A stretch of DNA of 64,000 nucleotides. Source: Deltaproteobacteria bacterium HGW-Deltaproteobacteria-18. Its GTDB lineage: Bacteria > Desulfobacterota > Desulfovibrionia > Desulfovibrionales > Desulfomicrobiaceae. Positions 50,001-58,145 of the stretch are shown one piece after another; within the stretch, counting starts at the first letter, position 1; every line of letters starts with the position of its first letter. The stretch lies in NCBI GenBank assembly GCA_002841885.1, contig PHBE01000006.1, forward strand, positions 62,001 through 126,000, given 5' to 3'. The position numbers and the translations under genes were made by a program. The notes under the pieces are model-generated. The model worked only from the letters and a program-made list of their open reading frames with translations, had not been told where the DNA came from and searched no databases.

Positions 50001-52433
50001 CCCAACGTGCATCTCACGGCCACCCTGGTCCGCCGGGCCACGGACATCGCTCCCGGAAGCGCTGGTCGGGCCTTCGGGGCCATACCCATTTTCGTGGACA
50101 GCCTCTCCAATCGCATGGGCCTGCGCGTCGACGTCCCGGACGAGGTCCGGCCACTGACGGATCTTGAAATCCGGGTCCAGGCCAAGCCCCGCTCGCGGGT
50201 AACCGTGGCCGTGGTCGACGAAGGCATCATGCAGCTGGCCGGGGGCAGAAACCCGGATCCCTTCGCCCATTTCTACGCCCAGCGCGCCCTGGACGTGATC
50301 AGCTACGACAACTTCGCCTTCATGTTCCCGCATGTGGGCGCATCGCGCCCCTTGGCTGGCGGCGGCGACGATCTGGGCGGGGCCTCCTCGTTCATGCGCA
50401 CCGAAGGCATCCGCCGGGTCAAGCCCGTGACCTTCTGGTCCGGAGTGCTCGACGCCGGCCACACCGGAATCGTCAGGCACCGCGTCCGCCTGCCTGATTT
50501 CCAGGGCGCGCTGCGCATCGTCGCCGTCGCCAACCAGGGCAAGAGCTTCGGCACGGGCACCGCCATGACCCGCGTGCGCACGCCGTTGGTCCTGACCCCG
50601 ACCCTGCCCCGCTTCCTGTCCCTTGGGGACGAGATCGAGATCCCCCTGACCCTGCGCAACGACACGCCCTCCGGCGGTTCCTTCCAGATCAGCGCGAACC
50701 TGACCGGACCGGCCTCTCTTGGAGACCTGCCCGCCCCCCTGACCCTTGAACCCGGGCAGGAAGACACCGTCTATCTGCCCCTGCGCTGCGGCACGGAGGA
50801 AGGTAAGGTCACCCTGACCTTTACTGCCACGGGAGGCGGCGAGACCGCCACGGCCGGAGAAGAGCTCGATCAGCGCTCCCCGTTGCCCGTAACCCGGACC
50901 ATGGAGACCACGGCCCTTGAGACGGCTACGGGAGAAATCAGTGCGCCGGTGCCGGAGAACTTCCTGCCGGGTTCGGCCAGGCGCACGGTGCTCCTCTCCA
51001 CCCGTCCGCTCATGCGCTATTCCGGACATCTGGAGAACCTGCTCGGCTATCCGTACGGCTGCGCCGAGCAGACCGTGTCCAAGGCCTTCCCGCTGCTGCA
51101 CTTCGGGGCCCTGGCCCGGGAACTGGCGCCGGGACGCTTCAACGCCAACGGTCCAACAGGGCTGGTGCAGGTGGCCATCCGCCGCCTGCAGACCATGCAG
51201 ACCCCGTCCGGCGGCTACGCATTCTGGCCGGGAGACAGCGATCCCGACCCGTGGGTTTCGGCCTATGTGTGCCATTTCCTGCTGGAAGCCCGCCTGGCCG
51301 GGCACACGATCCCCGAACGCATGCTCGAAGACGCGTTCTATTACCTTGAATCACTGGCAAATCCCGAAACCGGGAGCACGCAGCAAAAGACCGAGCAGGC
51401 CGCCTACGCGCTCTATGTCCTGGCTCTGGGCAAGAAGCCCAACCTCGGCAGCCAGGACTATCTGCGCGCGACCTTTGGAAAATCCCTGAGCGGCATGGCC
51501 AGGACCCTTCTGGCCGGGGCCTATCTGCAGACGAACAACCACGACGCGGGCTTTGCGCTCCTGCACGCGGCTCCGGCCGTCGACGACGCGCGCCGGGAGA
51601 GCGGGGGCAACCTTGGCTCGGGCCTGCGGGACAGGGCTCTCATCGCGCTCATCCTCCTTGAAAGCGTGCCCGACGATCCCCGTCTGCCGGAGCTCGCGAC
51701 CCGCCTCGCAGGGGAACTTGGAAGCAACCAATGGCATTCGACCCAGGAGACGAGCCTGGCTTTCATGGCCATGGGCAAATACCTGACCACCCTGGATGAC
51801 GGCCGTCCCTTTGCGGGCACCCTGACCTGGCCCGACGGAGCGCATGCATTCGAGGACACGAAGCTCTTCATGCGCGAGGGCATCGAGACCGCAGGCGCGC
51901 TGACCCTGGACAAGACGCCTGCCGACCGGACCGTCTTCGCCACCGTGCTGACTTCGGCCACGCCCAGGGCCGAGTCCCATGCCCCCTTCAGCCGGGGAAT
52001 TGAAGTGGAACAGACGCTGCTGCGCGAAGACGGGCAGGCCCTCATGGACGACAGCGTAAGCCAGGGCGACCTGATCGTCATGCGCACCCGGGTGCGCAGT
52101 ACCTCCGGACTCATCGACAACGTGGTCGTGCAGAGCCTGCTGCCTGCGGGTCTGGAAGTGGAGAATCCCCGCCTGGCAACCACGGAACGCCTGGACTGGA
52201 TGGTGGATGAGCCCCTCATGGAAGGCCATCAGGATCTGCGTGACGACCGCATTCTCGTCTTCACCAGCCTGGACGGAAAGGGCTGGAAAACGCGCTACAG
52301 CGTGCTCAGGGCGATCACCCCGGGACGGTTCGCGCTGCCTCCGGTACAGGCCGAGGCCATGTATCATCCCGGCCTGCGCGCCGCAGGAACGCTTCAGGCC
52401 ATCACCGTCCAGAGGGAAGCGCCCACCCCATGA
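47076..52433 (+). CDS. Bacterial alpha-2-macroglobulin (YfhM-like) with intact thioester
   Basis: 1785 residues, inner-membrane anchored periplasmic protein. N-terminal TM/signal anchor (about residues 5-23) without an obvious lipobox; a series of MG domains; the bait-region area; and a thioester domain with the CAEQ motif (Cys1329-Gln1332) followed by TVSKAFPLLHF; then a C-terminal receptor-like domain. In other bacteria this protein traps proteases in the periplasm and partners the peptidoglycan glycosyltransferase PbpC, whose gene overlaps the end of this one by 4 nt. Ribosome binding site GAGG before the ATG. Confidence 0.94.
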   Translation: MSTPKNWIIALLLLVIAGQAWLLWNRESGDGPKPLSVVGVSLDSAMRTTLAVEFDQPVPDTIRAQAAPAGIEPSAEGQWVWTNPYTLKFLAQTPLPLDMQYSLTLSPAVFPDELLRAERTRLIRTGSFAVQEMTVNELASEAGPEMVELEGRVVFNAPVDPASLLAAMSLSEAGGDPVELSLLTQWRTTSFGFRSAPVRKDTAGRILTLRLAPELTVAEKSLSLGQEFRRDIELRLDPVLRIVDVSPQADKDQSRIDLEFSAPVSAAAIRELLRIEPETRTSISAHGKTASLGGKFEPGSTCTIRIAKGLKAEDGALLEAPFEQTLRMPDLPPSVDFSSAGMFLPRQGQGLLEVEYVNADSVELTVSRIFPNNLSTLFQDYGYSIFDSTSARDSVPYHLGSEVHRETFSVTSAPNKVQERTLSMSELIPDQRPGLYKLGLSLPADYRGATRWVLRTDIGLVAKEDGAGFLIWANSVQDLRALGGVELTLLSFRNQILGTTRTNAEGLARIPYAGHDDELGSPAMILARHGEDFSFIFLDRFRIDTTGLDVSGTSLSQAGLQAYIYGKRDIYRPGETLDAALLVRDGRIGTPPDLPVTLEQRDPEGRLLRTLNLVLDRGMAGLSLDIPDWALTGHYLLQALSGGQVIGSYAYQVEEFIPDRLSVEIASADSTGKPGVSLPFEVVSRYLFGPPASNLAVTVKARLLAADFSPKGFEDYSFGDPGRSFEPLPLLATDGRLDADGRASFDVSIPQDLTPPLALWAEFTGRVREQGGRGVTARKRIPVHAYALYPGIKRPGSMELAPRKQAVFEFVTVSPEGERTAHPELVATLFQDQWQTVMRRTQSGFSYESVRNPVEISTQRVTPGDGAGSFSVTPPDYGSYRVRLSDPASGAASELEFYCGGWGYSPWAVKNPARLELIPDKDGYVAGETASIQIRSPFAGKVLVTVEGRDVEYLEIVELNGNTGQLRIPVREEWQPNVHLTATLVRRATDIAPGSAGRAFGAIPIFVDSLSNRMGLRVDVPDEVRPLTDLEIRVQAKPRSRVTVAVVDEGIMQLAGGRNPDPFAHFYAQRALDVISYDNFAFMFPHVGASRPLAGGGDDLGGASSFMRTEGIRRVKPVTFWSGVLDAGHTGIVRHRVRLPDFQGALRIVAVANQGKSFGTGTAMTRVRTPLVLTPTLPRFLSLGDEIEIPLTLRNDTPSGGSFQISANLTGPASLGDLPAPLTLEPGQEDTVYLPLRCGTEEGKVTLTFTATGGGETATAGEELDQRSPLPVTRTMETTALETATGEISAPVPENFLPGSARRTVLLSTRPLMRYSGHLENLLGYPYGCAEQTVSKAFPLLHFGALARELAPGRFNANGPTGLVQVAIRRLQTMQTPSGGYAFWPGDSDPDPWVSAYVCHFLLEARLAGHTIPERMLEDAFYYLESLANPETGSTQQKTEQAAYALYVLALGKKPNLGSQDYLRATFGKSLSGMARTLLAGAYLQTNNHDAGFALLHAAPAVDDARRESGGNLGSGLRDRALIALILLESVPDDPRLPELATRLAGELGSNQWHSTQETSLAFMAMGKYLTTLDDGRPFAGTLTWPDGAHAFEDTKLFMREGIETAGALTLDKTPADRTVFATVLTSATPRAESHAPFSRGIEVEQTLLREDGQALMDDSVSQGDLIVMRTRVRSTSGLIDNVVVQSLLPAGLEVENPRLATTERLDWMVDEPLMEGHQDLRDDRILVFTSLDGKGWKTRYSVLRAITPGRFALPPVQAEAMYHPGLRAAGTLQAITVQREAPTP

Positions 52434-54811
52434 GCAGATTCCTGCGGATCGCGGCGGCTCCATGGCGCAGGGCCACCGCGATCCTCATTTTGGCGCTGGG
52501 GCTCGCGGCATGCCTGGGGCTGCTCCTGGACCGCCTCTTCCCCTTTCCCATGGAACGCCTGAACGCACCCGCCGCCACCCGCGTCCTGGACCGGGACGGC
52601 AAGCCGCTGCGCTTCTTTCTGGCCGACGACGGGATGTGGCGGTTCCCCTTGAGCCTGAGCGAAGTCTCCCCGGAGCTGACCGCGGCCCTCATTGATTCCG
52701 AGGACCGCCATTTCTACCTGCATCCGGGCATCAATCCGCTGTCCGTAATGCGCGCACTGTGGATCAATGTCCGGCACGGACGGATCATCAGCGGAGCCTC
52801 GACCATCCCCATGCAGGTCGCCCGTCTGGCCGACCCGCGTCCGCGCACGCTGGGGGCCAAGATCGTGGAGGCGCTGCGCGCCCTGCAGCTGTGCTGGCAT
52901 CATCCCAAGGAAAAAATCCTGCTGTGGTACGTCAATCTGGCACCCTTCGGCTCCAATGTGGTCGGAGTCGGAGCAGCGGCCTGGCATTATTTCGGCAAGG
53001 CCCCGGACACCCTCTCCCTGGGGGAGATCGCCCTGCTCTCCGTCCTGCCGCGCTCACCGACCCGCTACAACCCGATCAGGAATCCCGGACTCGCGCGCGA
53101 GGTTCGCGACCGGGTCCTGGACCGTTTCGCGGCGCATGGCGTCTTCGATCCGGCCCGCATCGCCGAGAGCAAGACCCGCCCGCTGCCGGGCCGCCGCGCC
53201 TCCGTGCCGCAGGACGCGCCGCACTTCAGCCGCTGGGTGCGCACGCGCCTGCCCGAAACGGCGGTGATCCGCAGCAGTCTGGACAGACGCGCCCAGGACA
53301 TCACCGAGGCTCTGGTCAGGGGACGCATGGAAGGCCTGCGCCGTCAGGCCATCGGCAACGCGGCAGCGGTGGTGCTCGACATCAGAAGCCGCGAAATCCT
53401 GGCTTACGCCGGATCGGCTGACTTCTGGGATGACACCCGGCAAGGACAGGTCGACAATGCGCTGTCCAGGCGCTCCCCCGGATCGACCTTGAAACCCTTT
53501 CTCTACGCCCTGGCCTTTGACCAGGGGCATCTGGTGCCGGACTCCATGCTTCTTGACGTGCCCACGGATTTTGCGGGTTATGTCCCGGAAAACTACGGCC
53601 AGAACTTTCAGGGGCTGGTCAGCGCGCGCACGGCCCTGGCCACCTCCCTCAATGTCCCGGCGGCACGCCTGCTGAACCGCTGCGGGCTGGTTCCCTTTCA
53701 CGGACTGCTTGCCCAGGGAGGTCTCTCCACCCTGGACAAACCGGCGAGCCATTACGGACTGTCAATGGCCCTGGGCGGCTGCGAGGTGCGGCTGCTGGAG
53801 CTGACCAACCTTTACGCCACCCTGGCCTCCGCCGGAGTGCACAGACCCGTTTCGCCCCTTGCCGGAGGAACGGACAACCTCGAAAAGGGCGCCCGGCTTT
53901 TCTCCGCCGAAGCCTCGGCCATGATCCTCGGCATCCTGGCCGGGACCAGAAGACCCGACCTGCCCGACGCCTGGGAATTTACCCTCATGGCCCCCAAGGT
54001 GGCCTGGAAGACCGGGACATCGTTCGGACACCGCGACGCCTGGGCCGTGGGCGTAAGCCGCGATCTGGCCATCGGGGTCTGGGTCGGCAATCCCGACGGT
54101 TCGCAATGCATGAACATCTCCGGAGCGCGCCACGCCGGCCCCCTGCTCTTCGACCTCTTCCGGTCCCTCTCCCCCGGGACGACGGGCCTGCCAGCGTTCC
54201 CCACGCCCGCGCTGCAACGTGTCCAGGTCTGCGCCGTCAGCAGGGAACGCCCCGGCCCCGGCTGCCCTGTCACCACGGCCAGCGTCATAGCCGGAGTGAC
54301 CATGCTGCCGGTCTGCGGCATGCACAGACAAATTTTCGTGAGCCCCGAGACGGGCCTGCGCCTGCACGGAGACTGCCTGCTCCTGAAGGAATCACGACCA
54401 CAGACCGCGCTGATCTGGCCGCCCGAGCTGGTGGCTTTTCGCCACGCGCAGGGTTTGAGCCTGCCGGGGCTGCCGGGCATAGATCCCGACTGTCCGGACG
54501 TGCCGGAGGAAGGCGGCCCGATCATCCAGTCCCCGTCCGCCGTCACGCCCTACCAGATCCGCCCCGACGCGCCCCCGGAGTTTCAGCGGCTGTCCCTGTC
54601 CGCGGCCGGAGCAACGGGCGCGGCCGTGCATTACTGGTATGTGGATGGCCGTCATGTGGGCCGGACCGACCTCGATACACCCTGCTTCATTCCCCTGCAG
54701 AGCGGCACGCACGAGGTCGTGGTCACCGACGATCACGGACGCAGCGCCCGCTCGACCTTCACGGTACGCCCGGCAACCAAGGCCGACCTTGGCAGCCGGG
54801 AACAGCCCTGA
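52430..54811 (+). CDS. pbpC: PbpC, bifunctional penicillin-binding protein 1C
   Basis: 793 residues. TM at about 15-35; a GT51 transglycosylase domain with the catalytic Glu region LIDSEDRHFYLHPGINPLS and SGASTIPMQVARL; a transpeptidase domain with SxxK (SPGSTLKPF), an SxN-type motif (SLN) and KTGTS; and the C-terminal BiPBP_C domain characteristic of PbpC (from about residue 700). It is coupled by ATGA overlap to the alpha-2-macroglobulin gene, as in E. coli yfhM-pbpC. It probably repairs peptidoglycan at damaged sites. Confidence 0.95.
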   Translation: MSRFLRIAAAPWRRATAILILALGLAACLGLLLDRLFPFPMERLNAPAATRVLDRDGKPLRFFLADDGMWRFPLSLSEVSPELTAALIDSEDRHFYLHPGINPLSVMRALWINVRHGRIISGASTIPMQVARLADPRPRTLGAKIVEALRALQLCWHHPKEKILLWYVNLAPFGSNVVGVGAAAWHYFGKAPDTLSLGEIALLSVLPRSPTRYNPIRNPGLAREVRDRVLDRFAAHGVFDPARIAESKTRPLPGRRASVPQDAPHFSRWVRTRLPETAVIRSSLDRRAQDITEALVRGRMEGLRRQAIGNAAAVVLDIRSREILAYAGSADFWDDTRQGQVDNALSRRSPGSTLKPFLYALAFDQGHLVPDSMLLDVPTDFAGYVPENYGQNFQGLVSARTALATSLNVPAARLLNRCGLVPFHGLLAQGGLSTLDKPASHYGLSMALGGCEVRLLELTNLYATLASAGVHRPVSPLAGGTDNLEKGARLFSAEASAMILGILAGTRRPDLPDAWEFTLMAPKVAWKTGTSFGHRDAWAVGVSRDLAIGVWVGNPDGSQCMNISGARHAGPLLFDLFRSLSPGTTGLPAFPTPALQRVQVCAVSRERPGPGCPVTTASVIAGVTMLPVCGMHRQIFVSPETGLRLHGDCLLLKESRPQTALIWPPELVAFRHAQGLSLPGLPGIDPDCPDVPEEGGPIIQSPSAVTPYQIRPDAPPEFQRLSLSAAGATGAAVHYWYVDGRHVGRTDLDTPCFIPLQSGTHEVVVTDDHGRSARSTFTVRPATKADLGSREQP

Positions 54812-54837
54812 TAGGCACCTGTCATTCCGGAGGGTCC

Positions 54838-56436
54838 ATGGCCATCAAGCTGCATCTCGTCTTTCAGGATCGCGTCGGCATCGTCGCCGACCTGTCCCGC
54901 CGCATCGCCGACCGCAAGTTCAACATCGTGGCCATGGAAGTGGACCGCGTGGACGACTTGGCCCATGTCTATGTGGAAGCGGAAGACCGGCAGCCCGAGG
55001 CCCTGCCCACGGACTTGCCCGACGCCATCGGCGACATCCCGGGCCTGCTCACCTCGCGCACCATCGACACCCTGCCACAGGAAGAACAGGCCAGACGGTT
55101 GCGTGTGGTTCTGGACAACATCGCCGACGGCGTCGTGGCCGTCGATGCGTCCGGACGGGTCACGACCATCAACGCCTCTGCCTGCCAGATCCTGAATCTG
55201 GATCAGGACAGTGTGCCCGGAATGGACGTGCGCGAACTCGAACTCGGGGACACGGCCATTCTGGACAGCCTCGCCGGAAAGGAAAGCGGGGATGTGAAAC
55301 GCACCTTGGTCACGCCTTCGGGACGCTTTCAGTATTTCGCCACCTGCCGCCCCATCCGCGACGCCGAAGGACATATCATCGGAGCCGTCGAGATCGCCAA
55401 GGACATGCAGGAGATCCGCATGCTGGCCCGCAGCATCTCCGAGCCCGCACAGATCAGCTTTTCGGACATCGTCGGCCAGAACCAGAATATCAACAACCTC
55501 ATCGGATACGCGCAGCTCATCGCGGCCACGGATTCCATCGTCTGCATCCGCGGCGCGTCCGGCACGGGCAAGGAACTCTTTGCCCGGGCCATGCACACGG
55601 CAAGCGGGCGCTCCGGCCCGTTCGTGCCTATCAACTGCGCGGCGCTGCCCGAGCAGCTTCTGGAAAGTGAACTCTTCGGTTATGTGGGAGGAGCCTTCAC
55701 GGGTGGTCTGAGGGACGGCAAGCCCGGCCTGTTCGAGGTTGCAGGGGAAGGCACGGTCTTTCTGGACGAAATAGGCGACATGCCGCAGCCCTCGCAGGCC
55801 AAAATCCTGCGGGTCATGCAGGATCACTGCGTACGGCGCATCGGGGGCTCGCGAGAAATACCCATTCGGGCACGGATCATCACCGCCACCAACGGCAATC
55901 TGGAGAAAATGGTCGAGGAGGGAACCTTCCGGCAAGACCTGTACTACCGCATCAACGTACTGCCCATCCATATCCCGCCATTGCAGGAGCGCCTGGACGA
56001 CATAGGCCTGCTGGCCGAGCATTTCCTCTTCACTCTGGCCTCCCGCATGGGACGACCGGTCAAGACCCTCAATGCGGAAGGCCTGGCCAAGCTGTGCGCC
56101 CACCACTGGCCCGGCAACGTGCGCGAACTCAAGAACGTGGTCGACCGCGCCGCCATCCTCTGTCCGGGGGAAAGCATAGACGAACGCTTTCTGGTCCTGG
56201 CCCACGAGCTTGGTGACCGCATTCCCGGGCAAACTCGGCACGCGCAGGCCGCCGAACCTGGAAAACCCATCAAGGAACAGCTGGACCGCCTGGAAAAAGA
56301 CATCCTCGAAAACGCCCTGACCCGCGCCAAAAGCGTCCGCCAGGCCGCCCGAACCCTGGGCCTGTCCCACACCGCCATCCTGAACAAAATCAAAAAACAC
56401 GGCCTGCGCGTGTCCAGAAACGTCCGCGTCGAATAG
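54838..56436 (+). CDS. TyrR-like regulator: ACT-PAS-AAA+ (sigma-54 interaction)-HTH
   Basis: 532 residues. N-terminal ACT-like domain (residues about 1-75, KLHLVFQDRVGIVADLSRRI), PAS (about 85-195), AAA+ domain with Walker A GASGTGKELFAR, and a C-terminal TyrR/Fis-like helix-turn-helix (SVRQAARTLGLSHTAILNKI). The sigma-54 loop reads GAFTGG rather than GAFTGA, so contact with sigma-54 may be altered. ACT domains bind amino acids, so a ligand-responsive role is likely. GGAGG-type ribosome binding site before the ATG at 54838. No target gene is obvious; it is 26 nt after pbpC. Confidence 0.85.
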   Translation: MAIKLHLVFQDRVGIVADLSRRIADRKFNIVAMEVDRVDDLAHVYVEAEDRQPEALPTDLPDAIGDIPGLLTSRTIDTLPQEEQARRLRVVLDNIADGVVAVDASGRVTTINASACQILNLDQDSVPGMDVRELELGDTAILDSLAGKESGDVKRTLVTPSGRFQYFATCRPIRDAEGHIIGAVEIAKDMQEIRMLARSISEPAQISFSDIVGQNQNINNLIGYAQLIAATDSIVCIRGASGTGKELFARAMHTASGRSGPFVPINCAALPEQLLESELFGYVGGAFTGGLRDGKPGLFEVAGEGTVFLDEIGDMPQPSQAKILRVMQDHCVRRIGGSREIPIRARIITATNGNLEKMVEEGTFRQDLYYRINVLPIHIPPLQERLDDIGLLAEHFLFTLASRMGRPVKTLNAEGLAKLCAHHWPGNVRELKNVVDRAAILCPGESIDERFLVLAHELGDRIPGQTRHAQAAEPGKPIKEQLDRLEKDILENALTRAKSVRQAARTLGLSHTAILNKIKKHGLRVSRNVRVE

Positions 56437-56465
56437 ATTCAAAAGGAATTTTAGGCACGCCTCAA

Positions 56466-56639
56466 GGCCCGTTGTCGCCATGGATTTGAGACGCGTCGGC
56501 TATCTGACCGAACCAGGCATCGTTTGCCGAATCGTTGCCCACGCGCGGCAGAAATTTTTCGCCCTGCACGCAACGATTCAACTCTACGAGGCCGGAGAGG
56601 GAGTTCCGGCGGGTCTCAAACCCATGGCGACAACGGGCC
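56466..56639. repeat. Nested inverted repeat, candidate miniature mobile element
   Basis: The 34-bp arms at 56466-56499 and 56606-56639 are inverted copies (GGCCCGTTGTCGCCATGG shared) with three mismatches. Inside, GAATCGTTGC (56529-56538) pairs with GCAACGATTC (56570-56579), and both repeats share nearly the same centre, so the 174 nt could fold into a long imperfect hairpin. It lies between two convergent regulator genes and has no coding capacity. No target-site duplication was recognised. Confidence 0.6.
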
Positions 56640-56677
56640 GCGTACCACAAATTGTAAGGAAAGGATTCGAATCGATT

Positions 56678-58120
56678 TCAATCCCGAAATCGCGCAGCGC
56701 TTTCGCCCATACGCGAGAGAATTTTCTGCAGGGCCACGCGGGAGATGCCCGAGACGCGGGCGGCTTCGGACACGTTGCCCCTTGTCTGGGCCAGAAGTTC
56801 GTGAATGTAGGCCTGGGTGAAGGTCTTGACGGCTTCGGCTTTGGCGTTTTTGTAAGCGGCCAGGGGAGCTCGGGGTGCGGCGGAACAGGATGCGTCCGCT
56901 CCCCCCTTCCCCGCGCCCTGACAAACCAGGCGGACAAGATTCATATCCACCCGCTCCATGGCTGCGAAAACGGTCAAGCGCCGCACGAAATTCTGCAGCT
57001 CACGGACGTTCCCTGGCCATGGCTGGGTGGCCAGCCAATGCATGACCTCCGGATCGACCTCCTTTTCGGCCAGCCCCATTTCCCGGCAGGCCACCCGGAA
57101 AAAATGCCCGGCCAGCAGGGGAATGTCCTCCGTTCTTTCGCGCAGGGTCGGCATGGTGATGGAAAGGACGTTGAGACGGTAGTAGAGATCCTCGCGGAAC
57201 GTCTTGGCGCGGATAGCCGCCTCGAGATCCTGGTTGGTGGAGGCGATAAGGCGCACGTCGACCTGAAAGGACTTGCTGGAACCCACGGGGCGAACCTCCC
57301 CGTCCTGCAGCACGCGCAGCAGCTTGGTCTGGACTGCGGACGAGATGTCGCCGATCTCGTCGAGGTGCATGGACCCCTTGTTGGCGGCGACGAAGAGCCC
57401 CTTGTGGTCGCGGTCGGCGCCAGTGAACGAGCCCTTCATGTAGCCGAAAAGCTCGCTTTCCAGGAGGTTTTCGGGAATGGACGGGCAGTTGACCGACAAA
57501 AAAGGCTTGGCTGCCCGGCTTCCGAGACGGTGAATCAGGCGAGCCACCAGTTCCTTGCCCGTGCCCGACTCGCCGCGGACGAGTACGGTGTACGCCGACT
57601 GGGCCACGGCCGCCACGGTCCGCTTGAGCTGCCGCATGGCCGAACTCTCGCCGACAAGCTCACCGCCAGCCTCCTGTCTGGCCAGGGTTTCGCGCAGCTG
57701 GCTGTTCTCCTCCAGCAGGCGGCTGCGCTCGAGCCCTTTGCCCACCACCCGAAAAAGCTGCTCGGGCTCGATGGGCTTTGTCAGAAAATCATAGGCTCCG
57801 ATCCGCAAGGCTTCCACCGCGTTCTCGATGGTTCCGTAGGCGGTCAGGACGACCATGCTCAGACCGGGCTGCACACCAAGGGCTTTCTTGAGTAGCTGCA
57901 TGCCAGTCATTTCGGGCATGCGCAGATCTGTTATCATGAGGTGCACGGCCTTTTCGGACAGGACCCGCAATGCTTCCTTGCCGGTCTGGACGGGAATGAC
58001 GTCCAGACCGGGAAAGTGCCTGTCGATGAGACGCGCCAGTCCTCTGGCAAAATCCCCTTCGTCGTCAACGACTACGACCCGATTTTCCGTCATCCGGATC
58101 GAAGATTTCACATCATTCAT
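56678..58120 (-). CDS. NtrC-family sigma-54-dependent response regulator
   Basis: 480 residues: receiver domain (residues about 14-130; acidic pair VVDDEGD and phospho-acceptor Asp in MITDLRMPEM), AAA+ domain with Walker A GESGTGKELVARL and the sigma-54 contact loop GSFTGA, and a C-terminal Fis-type helix-turn-helix (GNVSEAARVSGISRVALQKIL). Ribosome binding site AGGA before the ATG at 58120. It sits 25 nt after the stop of the heme-sensor kinase, forming a two-component pair. The nearby YeiH-like operons are candidate targets. Confidence 0.95.
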   Translation of the reverse strand: MNDVKSSIRMTENRVVVVDDEGDFARGLARLIDRHFPGLDVIPVQTGKEALRVLSEKAVHLMITDLRMPEMTGMQLLKKALGVQPGLSMVVLTAYGTIENAVEALRIGAYDFLTKPIEPEQLFRVVGKGLERSRLLEENSQLRETLARQEAGGELVGESSAMRQLKRTVAAVAQSAYTVLVRGESGTGKELVARLIHRLGSRAAKPFLSVNCPSIPENLLESELFGYMKGSFTGADRDHKGLFVAANKGSMHLDEIGDISSAVQTKLLRVLQDGEVRPVGSSKSFQVDVRLIASTNQDLEAAIRAKTFREDLYYRLNVLSITMPTLRERTEDIPLLAGHFFRVACREMGLAEKEVDPEVMHWLATQPWPGNVRELQNFVRRLTVFAAMERVDMNLVRLVCQGAGKGGADASCSAAPRAPLAAYKNAKAEAVKTFTQAYIHELLAQTRGNVSEAARVSGISRVALQKILSRMGESAARFRD

Positions 58121-58145
58121 ACGTTCCTGACCTTAGAGGTTCAAG

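Noticed and set aside
49152-51305. A 717-codon open frame antisense to the alpha-2-macroglobulin gene
   Set aside because: Shadow of a strongly supported gene.
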